From: Bacteroidales bacterium
GTDB lineage: Bacteria > Bacteroidota > Bacteroidia > Bacteroidales > P3
DNA: 52,038 nucleotides
Reading direction: 5' to 3'
Assembly: GCA_017429685.1 (NCBI GenBank)
Contig: JAFROL010000045.1
Span: forward strand, 1 to 52,038
Every line of letters starts with the position of its first letter. Positions within the stretch are counted from its first letter, which is position 1. A program made the position numbers and the translations under genes. Shown in pieces: positions 18,601 through 23,561 of this stretch. The notes under the pieces are model-generated. The model had not been told where the DNA came from. It ran no database searches and saw nothing but the letters and a program-made list of their open reading frames with translations.

Positions 18601-18887
18601 AGTCCATCGTCCAGCGTATTTCCGCTATGGTTGGCAGCGACCGTTACAGCCGTTATTTCGATCCGCGCTACAGTGTCAAAAACGAAGCCTCCATTGTCGT
18701 CAACGGCCATATCCGCCGCCCCGACCGCATCGTTTTCGCACCCGACCAAACCTGGGTCGTCGACTTCAAGACTGGCGCCTTCGACCCCGAAACCCACCGC
18801 AAATACCAGAACCAAGTCGACGAATACGCCGCCGCCCTCACCGCTATGGGTTACCCCAACGTCCAGACCGAGATAATATATCTGTGA
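15693..18887 (+). CDS. UvrD/AddA-like helicase with C-terminal RecB-type nuclease
   Basis: 1064 aa. Superfamily 1A helicase motifs: Walker A RASAGSGKTYTL at 8-19, motif Ia ITFTNKAA, motif II LIDEFQDTS, motif III VVGDVKQAIYRFR, motif V VHKAKGLE, motif VI VALTRPEQKL. The C-terminus carries a PD-(D/E)XK nuclease: PDRIVF and VVDFKTGAF. This is the layout of AddA/RecB, which processes double-strand DNA ends for recombination. An AddB-type partner is not adjacent: the very next base after the stop codon begins the stop of the convergent restriction gene. Starts 44 bp after the NAGPA-like gene, probably in the same operon. Confidence 0.92.
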   Translation: MSRFIICRASAGSGKTYTLVRQFIEIAISASSDEQLQKRFSQILAITFTNKAANGMKERILASLNGIVMRKKKWLGQTKEIAGHLGVGSDEVVRRCAVVQSAILHRYSDFSVCTIDSFVHRLVRTFAHDLGLPMNFNIQIDQKEIVQSVVDELLSLAGNPNETQLTKLLCAFSQSKMDEGKGYKVDNEILDLSKEIFSEEAPEYLSLLEKIDLDGYVEIRNRLIGDIQRYRDDVVGSATAFVEACNSAGLAVDDFPSKGSSVLAFFQQLANGNIGKLDDAHKRVDTAYGEGRLYAKSTPQGLVGAFDAVLPTFNRAYETIQQGAVRYNTNRLLVANLYALALLGKINAIKNQYYSENEIVHISEFNKRLDQEIANEPAPFIYERIGSRYHNYLIDEFQDTSRLQWLNFLPLIDEAMTYDFHSSPEVGTQSLVVGDVKQAIYRFRQGDVRQFAKLPAVDSRLHGASIQHEARVDHLVVNRRTLANIVNFNNRFFASIVNGQYQGNPELHNLYVGEGFVGSDGHHHPELYQETLDEGGYVQLSFSAKDDICPAVLAAIRHQVDDLHYSYGDIMVLARKNDTLVGISDHLVANAGDKPVPVVSSESFVLSNSKAVLLLQSALEYIYDPRDRNAALDVLHFAVQCGCLQPDVDPSQAYNPQLYWQFHDASFDLARFLVPYGISLNLDQLRSLSLYDICEELVRIFRLDDVDSAYVASFLNVVASYMQHARPDLANFITYLGDNIGKLSCSTASGLDAVQLMTVHKAKGLESKIVILVLPRQQSISKMMWVRMPEGYGSQLPVAFVSQQSSPTAFSDVFQQEHLMEQVDDINVLYVALTRPEQKLIVVCEDAGKEGYASLLHNFASGDSEFVKHSDSLFTIGDDFERPVPKDKDNDDADQPPTQMPIDATSFPKWEKRVRIADQNSALLTSLHTDSRRFGIIVHDLLAHIIVPDDIQPVVQAFCQQHHIADSEAQSIVQRISAMVGSDRYSRYFDPRYSVKNEASIVVNGHIRRPDRIVFAPDQTWVVDFKTGAFDPETHRKYQNQVDEYAAALTAMGYPNVQTEIIYL

Positions 18888-19715
18888 TTACACCTCTATG
18901 CAGAAAGCTTCAAATGGAAATCCATTGACTGTGACATTGTAAGGCTTTTCTGTCTTTTCAAGTTCTTTTATGACTTTCCCGACAATGGATTCGGGGTCTT
19001 TAAACCATTCATCCTGATTTTTAATAATGATGTACATTCTGTTAAGACCCCAGTTGTTGACTGTTTTCTGGGCTTGTTTTCTCATTCGGTCTTTATCGGC
19101 TCTTTCATACAAATCATTGATTAAACATATCTTTTCCTCTTCAGTCAGTTTTTTGTCAATTTTCGCACGTTTCTGCCATTTTTCGGGTTTGTCAGGGAAA
19201 CCGGTGACTTTCAGGTCTACAGGTGTGCCTTTGAAGACAAAGTCGGTTATGCTTCTCGAAACTATTGGTGGAATCGTATTTTTGAAATGACTAATAATCG
19301 ATGTCTCAATTATGTCGTGCTGTGCAACCATAAAATATTCGTGTTTCATTATGTCTGCACCGATTTCTATCAATTTGTCAATGGAGAGGAGTCCGTCAAC
19401 ACATTCGCGTACCTTGTTCTGCAAACTAAGATGCAGAGATGAAGGCATAGCTCCGTGCCAGTCGTGGCCTTTCAACTTGCCCGATTTCATATTGTCAATG
19501 TGAGTCTGAATGTTGGTAGGCGTCCATTTGTCACGAAGATATTTGGTTAGACTGTTTATGTTTAATTTCCCGCATTCATTCAAAGCAGCATCGATAATTC
19601 CCGATTTGTTGCCTTTGGCGTTATATCCATATTCTTTCAACAGTTCTTGGATTTGTTCCGTACTCATCATTGCATTCAGGCAATGCTCAATCAATTGTTT
19701 TTCTTTTGTTGTCAT
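18888..19715 (-). CDS. Putative type II restriction endonuclease
   Basis: 275 aa, not assigned to a named family. A PD-(D/E)XK-like core is visible: Asp158 in SITDFVF and the D-x-K of VDLK (Asp167, Lys169). N-terminal helices could form a DNA-recognition domain. The assignment as a restriction enzyme rests on this motif and on context: a controller gene 3 bp upstream and a C5 methyltransferase divergent from both. It is AT-richer than the helicase gene it abuts end to end. It could instead be another island nuclease. Confidence 0.75.
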   Translation of the reverse strand: MTTKEKQLIEHCLNAMMSTEQIQELLKEYGYNAKGNKSGIIDAALNECGKLNINSLTKYLRDKWTPTNIQTHIDNMKSGKLKGHDWHGAMPSSLHLSLQNKVRECVDGLLSIDKLIEIGADIMKHEYFMVAQHDIIETSIISHFKNTIPPIVSRSITDFVFKGTPVDLKVTGFPDKPEKWQKRAKIDKKLTEEEKICLINDLYERADKDRMRKQAQKTVNNWGLNRMYIIIKNQDEWFKDPESIVGKVIKELEKTEKPYNVTVNGFPFEAFCIEV

Positions 19716-19718
19716 ATT

Positions 19719-19952
19719 TTATTGATTTTCCATTTCGACAAAAATTTCTGAAATTTCCATTTCCAGTGCCTTGGCAAGCTTTTCGATGCTTTTCAGCGTT
19801 ACGTTTTTTTCGGCGCGCTCAATCATTCCGATATAAGTGCGATGAAGGTTGGAAATCTCTCCGAGCTTCTCCTGACTTATACCTTTCTTTTCGCGCAAGC
19901 GCTTGATTGTTAAGCCGAATCTCTTTAAAATATCATCATCCATTGCATCCAT
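19719..19952 (-). CDS. XRE-family regulator, likely restriction-modification controller
   Basis: 77 aa from the Met at 19952 (starts at 19943 or 19973 are also possible; the frame is open to 20009). A helix-turn-helix of the Cro/C1 type: LTIKRLREKKGISQEKLGEI then SNLHRTYIGMIERAEKN. The length and position, directly before the nuclease gene with a 3-bp gap, are those of C proteins, which bind the control region and delay nuclease expression until DNA is methylated. The divergent promoter region 19953-20085 is the likely operator; I could not pick out a clear palindromic C-box. Confidence 0.85.
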   Translation of the reverse strand: MDAMDDDILKRFGLTIKRLREKKGISQEKLGEISNLHRTYIGMIERAEKNVTLKSIEKLAKALEMEISEIFVEMENQ

Positions 19953-20056
19953 ATTTTTTTGCAAAATACGCATTTTCTCTTTGATATCACAACAGACTAT
20001 AGTTAGCATTTTTATATAGGAAGGCGATTTGTAGAATGCAAATCACTTTTTTTTCG

Positions 20057-20064
20057 TAGTTTTG
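20057..20064 (+). promoter_or_regulatory. -7 box of the methyltransferase gene
   Basis: TAGTTTTG followed by CA lies 21 bp before the preferred ATG at 20086, implying a very short leader. This box overlaps the only possible upstream (TTG) start at 20062, which argues against that start. Confidence 0.6.
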
Positions 20065-20085
20065 CACTATGTTACCGAATTTGGA

Positions 20086-21435
20086 ATGACTGCGTATACG
20101 CTTGATATGGTTGCTGATAGGCTCAATTTGTCTTTGAAGATTGTCAGAAGATATGTTGCCTCAGGTGCTCTTGTCGCTTACAAAGAGCACAGTCGCTATG
20201 TCGTATACGAAAACGATCTGAAAGATTTTGAACAGACAGAAAAACCGCAATCCGTAAAGGCCGAAAACCCACATCTATCAAAGTCCGCTCACAAAGGAGC
20301 CCTATCAAAGTCCGCTCACAAAGGAGCCGACAATACGCAGCTTCTGCTTTTCGACCTGGCGCCGTATGTGTCTGAAAGAAAAGCCCGACCTGGCAAGAAC
20401 TCCGCCTCCTCCGATAATGTCAACTGGGCGGATATCAGCCCCTATTGGAACAATACCACTCACTCCGAGCTGACCTTTATCGACCTTTTCTGCGGTGCAG
20501 GAGGCCTGAGCCGCGGCCTTGAAATGGCAGGCCTTAACGGAATCTGCGGACTTGATTTCTTCAAAGAGGCGGGAATGACTTATCGCCGCAACTTCAAACA
20601 CCCCTTTGTCTATGGCGACATCACGCAGCCAGAAATAAAGAAGAAACTGTATGATACTGTGGCAGAACAGTTGGGCGGACGACACCTGAATCTTATCTCG
20701 GGCGGATTCCCATGTCAAGGCTTCTCTATGGCTGGCAACCGCATTGTTGACGACCCTCGCAACAGCCTGTATAAGGAAATGCTGGAAATTGTCCGTACCC
20801 TTCAGCCCGATTTCGTCCTTTGCGAGAACGTCAAAGGTTTGCGGTCGATGCTTGGCGGAGCTGTCGAAAAGAAAATAATCGACGACTATAAGGCCATCGG
20901 ATATGAAATGAATGTCACAACGCTCTGTGCTGCCGATTACTATACGCCACAAAAACGTGAACGCGTTATTTTTGTCGGCAATCGGCTGGGACTGAAGAAT
21001 TTCCATCCTCGGCCAATTCTTTCTCCGGAACATTATATCACTACAGGACAGGCAATAGGTGATTTGGTCGACCACCCGGCTGATCCGGCGTTTAACCACG
21101 TGCCGACACAGCACAATGCCGAAATGCAGCGTCGCATAATGATGTGCCCAGAAGGGGAAAGCCTATACAAGGGCTATTCCGATGCGTGGAAAAAATGCCC
21201 TTGGAACGAAGCCTCTTGTACGGTGAAAGAGAATCACGGAGGTGTAAACCTGCATCCGAAATTGCCACGTGTGCTCACAGCACGCGAAATGGCTCGTCTT
21301 CAGTCGTTCCCGGACGATTTCGTCTTCGAAGGACCTAAAAACAAGCAACTTGTACAAATTGGTAATGCCGTGCCTTGTTTGCTTGGCAAAGCCATTGGGT
21401 TGGCAATCAGGAAGTCGATGGGTGACTTGGAATAA
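20086..21435 (+). CDS. DNA (cytosine-5) methyltransferase with N-terminal HTH domain
   Basis: 449 aa. Residues 1-50 form an excisionase/MerR-like helix-turn-helix (YTLDMVADRLNLSLKIVRRY, then a wing RYVVYENDLKDF). A linker holds two LSKSAHKGA repeats (63-80). The catalytic domain has motif I FIDLFCGAGG at 131, motif IV GGFPCQ with catalytic Cys210, motif VI ENVK at 247, motif VIII QKRERVIFVG and motif X QIGNAVP. It methylates cytosine at C5, protecting sites from the adjacent nuclease. An N-terminal HTH is known from self-regulating methyltransferases such as M.EcoRII and M.SsoII, so it may repress its own or the nuclease promoter. Start by ATG at 20086; a TTG at 20062 lies inside the promoter. 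Confidence 0.93.
   Translation: MTAYTLDMVADRLNLSLKIVRRYVASGALVAYKEHSRYVVYENDLKDFEQTEKPQSVKAENPHLSKSAHKGALSKSAHKGADNTQLLLFDLAPYVSERKARPGKNSASSDNVNWADISPYWNNTTHSELTFIDLFCGAGGLSRGLEMAGLNGICGLDFFKEAGMTYRRNFKHPFVYGDITQPEIKKKLYDTVAEQLGGRHLNLISGGFPCQGFSMAGNRIVDDPRNSLYKEMLEIVRTLQPDFVLCENVKGLRSMLGGAVEKKIIDDYKAIGYEMNVTTLCAADYYTPQKRERVIFVGNRLGLKNFHPRPILSPEHYITTGQAIGDLVDHPADPAFNHVPTQHNAEMQRRIMMCPEGESLYKGYSDAWKKCPWNEASCTVKENHGGVNLHPKLPRVLTAREMARLQSFPDDFVFEGPKNKQLVQIGNAVPCLLGKAIGLAIRKSMGDLE
20275..20328 (+). repeat. 27-bp perfect tandem duplication in the methyltransferase linker
   Basis: The unit at 20275-20301 is repeated exactly at 20302-20328, adding nine residues in frame between the HTH and catalytic domains. 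Being exact, it is probably recent. Confidence 0.97.
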
Positions 21436-21446
21436 GCGCTTGCAAA

Positions 21447-21752
21447 CTAATCTCTTAGCCTTTTGATAATTTCGCAAATCTCGCCTAGTTCAAAAGAGGA
21501 GAGTTTGTCTGTTTCTCTTTTGTATTCGCAGGGTTCGTAACCATTCCCAACGGTATATTCAACCATTACTGTTTCTCCCTCTATGAACATTCTTTCAAAA
21601 TCATAGCGGTTCGCTGATTCTACAACGTAAAAGTAACACGGCTCATTTATGAAAAAAGCGATGTTATTCTCCTTGCTTTTCAGCTGTTTGTAAACAGATT
21701 TGCAGATTTCGTCCTTTGCCTTCTTGATTTCTTTTAAAAGTTCATCTCTCAT
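21447..21752 (-). CDS. Small hypothetical protein
   Basis: 101 aa, not recognised. A charged N-terminal helix (ELLKEIKKAKDEICKSVYKQL) is followed by a beta-rich middle and a C-terminal helix (FELGEICEIIKRLRD). No signal peptide. Its start overlaps the stop of the DUF6266 frame by ATGA, and it lies convergent to the methyltransferase (11 bp apart). AT-rich like the restriction genes, so probably part of the same island. Confidence 0.65.
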   Translation of the reverse strand: MRDELLKEIKKAKDEICKSVYKQLKSKENNIAFFINEPCYFYVVESANRYDFERMFIEGETVMVEYTVGNGYEPCEYKRETDKLSSFELGEICEIIKRLRD

Positions 21753-22576
21753 TTTGTCCTTACATTTGGTGGTGATGAAAAAATCATGTCATAACGCGAG
21801 TCGGTTTCTATTGTTGTATGATATTGTTTGTTTTTTTCGCTAGGAGCTTCTTTGTTGGTATTATCTTCTTGATATTTAATGTTATTAGTACCATTTTCTG
21901 TTTTTGTAAATACTTCATAATCCAAAATCACACAGCCGATGTATTGGCTGATGGAGGCGCGGCCGGCGGGGTCGACGACGAAGCCCCAGAGGTGGATTTC
22001 GTGGCCGGACCAGAATTCGTTGAGGCTGAACTCCAGTTTGTTGCGGCGGCGATAGACGGGTTCGGAGAGGTCGAAATCGTCAAGGTCGGGGCAGTAGGCG
22101 ACGACGTAGACCAAATCTTCCGACCGGGCAACGCGGTGCAGGGGATTCTTCTCGAAATCGATCTGCAGGGTGGTCTCGTCGAGCATCTGCGGCGCATCGA
22201 AAGCGACGGGCGCAACAGGGCCGTCGGCAAAGATAAGGTTTTCGTAATCAACCTGCATACCAACCTGCGAATCAGCCTGCGCAGCGGAAGCGACCGAGAA
22301 ACAACGCTTGTTGATGCGCATAAAATAATTGCTTTCAGTCATTTGCGCGTCGAGACTGACGACGTGCAGACCAAGTTTCAATACGCGGCGCGCCTTGGCG
22401 GCGAAACCGACAACATATTTGAACAGAGCGCGTTGCTGCAGTTGCTCGGGCGTGCGCGCGTCGTTGTAGTGCGACGGCATCGAGCGCACGCACATACGTC
22501 CGCGCCAGCGGTATCCAATCACGTTGCCCACGCGTCCACTGAAACCATCAAATAATCCGAATGCTGTTTTTCCCAT
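21749..22576 (-). CDS. DUF6266 family protein with an atypical C-terminal tail
   Basis: 275 aa from the Met at 22576. The N-terminus MGKTAFGLFDGFSGRVGNVI and YRWRGRMCVRSMPS, with ARTPEQLQQRALFK, identify DUF6266, a family of unknown function common in Bacteroidota. After SQYIGCVILDYE the last 50-odd residues (TENGTNNIKYQEDNTNKEA and on) are Asn/Lys/Thr-rich and AT-rich, unlike the GC-rich body. I infer that the original 3' end was replaced when the restriction island inserted. The open frame extends 29 codons upstream of Met30, but that part reads as leader. Confidence 0.8.
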   Translation of the reverse strand: MGKTAFGLFDGFSGRVGNVIGYRWRGRMCVRSMPSHYNDARTPEQLQQRALFKYVVGFAAKARRVLKLGLHVVSLDAQMTESNYFMRINKRCFSVASAAQADSQVGMQVDYENLIFADGPVAPVAFDAPQMLDETTLQIDFEKNPLHRVARSEDLVYVVAYCPDLDDFDLSEPVYRRRNKLEFSLNEFWSGHEIHLWGFVVDPAGRASISQYIGCVILDYEVFTKTENGTNNIKYQEDNTNKEAPSEKNKQYHTTIETDSRYDMIFSSPPNVRTK

Positions 22577-22919
22577 AGTACTTTGTAAATTAAAAATTAA
22601 TAATTGATAATTAATAGGTTGCGCAGCCGAAAGCTGCCTTTGGCTGCACCTTTCTCCTACCATAACGCAACCTGAGCCCTATTATTGTTCACTGGCGAAA
22701 ATTTTCATAAAAGTCACGTAGGAGTTTGAGTGAACTTTGATAGGAGATTGGTGCTGGGAAACAATAGTTTACCCGATGGAAAAAACGGTCGTTTTTTCTC
22801 CATCGGGTATGTTTTTGGATTGGGAAGGGTGTCGCCGGCTGGCGGCGGGTGTTTCCGTTTGGCGGCGTGGATTCTCGGTTGGTTGCGGGGGTCCCGAGTG
22901 GTGGTGGGAGGGGGAGGGG
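22577..22919. other. Intergenic region between DUF6266 and lipoprotein genes
   Basis: No gene seen. It holds an AT-rich leader with TTAATTATCAATTATTAAT repeats just before the DUF6266 start (22584-22620), a GCAGCC/GGCTGC hairpin-like stretch near 22622-22650, the long hairpin at 22771-22808, and a G-rich tract (22830-22918) upstream of the lipoprotein stop. Confidence 0.6.
22771..22808 (-). terminator. Hairpin, possible terminator of the lipoprotein genes
   Basis: ACCCGATGG (22771-22779) pairs with CCATCGGGT (22800-22808), extended internally by AAAAAACG/CGTTTTTT across a 2-nt bulge. It could end transcription of the minus-strand lipoprotein genes, although the T-run lies inside the stem rather than after it. 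Confidence 0.45.
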
Positions 22920-23168
22920 TTATTTTTTGTACTCCTGGCCGATGTCGTTGGGGTCGATGTCGGGCTCGTTGTATTCGAGACAGGTGCGGTATTGGGTGCC
23001 GCGGTTGAAGTCGAGCGTGGAGCACGAATTGCCTTCGGAGATGTACTCGTAGTCCATCGTCGGGGTGTTGAGACCGTTGTAGGTGTAGCATTTGCAGGTC
23101 TTTGTGTCGCACGAGGCGGCGAGGAACAAAAGGGTTAGTCCGATAGCAAGGATTGATGTTTTTTTCAT
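22920..23168 (-). CDS. Small cysteine-rich lipoprotein
   Basis: 82 aa. Lipoprotein signal peptide ending LAASC. The mature part begins CDTKTCKCYTYNG and has further cysteines in GNSCSTL and YRTCLEYNEPD. The order matches the neighbouring 23277-23549 protein, so the two are paralogues of unknown function, attached to the periplasmic or outer membrane by lipid. Six mature cysteines, one lipidated, allow two disulfides. Located downstream of the GH92 gene in the same direction. Confidence 0.75.
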   Translation of the reverse strand: MKKTSILAIGLTLLFLAASCDTKTCKCYTYNGLNTPTMDYEYISEGNSCSTLDFNRGTQYRTCLEYNEPDIDPNDIGQEYKK

Positions 23169-23220
23169 TGTTCTATTGTTTGGTTTGTTTATGTTTTTAT
23201 TCTTTAATTTTGCAATTTCG

Positions 23221-23274
23221 CAGGCGAGACGCCTGTGTACCAGATTTTTTACAGCTGGGTGCCTGGTTCCAGGC
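23221..23274. repeat. Paired small palindromes (REP-like)
   Basis: CAGGCG-AGA-CGCCTG at 23221-23235 and GCCTGG-TT-CCAGGC at 23261-23274, between the two lipoprotein genes. Short GC-rich hairpins in an AT-rich spacer are typical of REP-type elements. Confidence 0.65.
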
Positions 23275-23276
23275 GG

Positions 23277-23549
23277 TTATTGTTTTTGTCCCCAAAACAT
23301 TCGCACGATGTCCATTGTGTCCATTTCGGGTACGTCGATTTCGGTGCAGTAGCGGAAGCTGCTGTCGTCGGGGTTGAGGCGGCTGTAGCCCAGCTCGCTG
23401 CAGGGGGTTGCGGGCTCGGTGTAGGTCTCGCTGACGCGCACGTTGCCCCACCGCGTCAGCAGGTAGCAGCGGCAGGGCTTGGTGCTGCACGAGGCCAGGA
23501 GCAACGTGGCAACAATTATGAGCTTTGTCTTATGAGTTCGGGACTTCAT
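23277..23549 (-). CDS. Small cysteine-rich lipoprotein, paralogue
   Basis: 90 aa. Lipoprotein signal peptide with LLLASC lipobox. Shares with the 22920-23168 protein the pattern C-S/D-TK-C-x-CY, then ATPCSELGYSRL/GNSCSTLDFNRG, then YCTEIDVPEMDTMD/TCLEYNEPDIDPND. Function unknown. It starts 12 bp after the GH92 stop and so is probably co-transcribed with it. Confidence 0.75.
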   Translation of the reverse strand: MKSRTHKTKLIIVATLLLASCSTKPCRCYLLTRWGNVRVSETYTEPATPCSELGYSRLNPDDSSFRYCTEIDVPEMDTMDIVRMFWGQKQ

Positions 23550-23561
23550 TCAATAGTCGGT

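Noticed and set aside
20062-20085. TTG start for the C5 methyltransferase
   Set aside because: It overlaps the -7 box TAGTTTTG, so it would lie before the transcription start; the ATG at 20086 opens the HTH domain.
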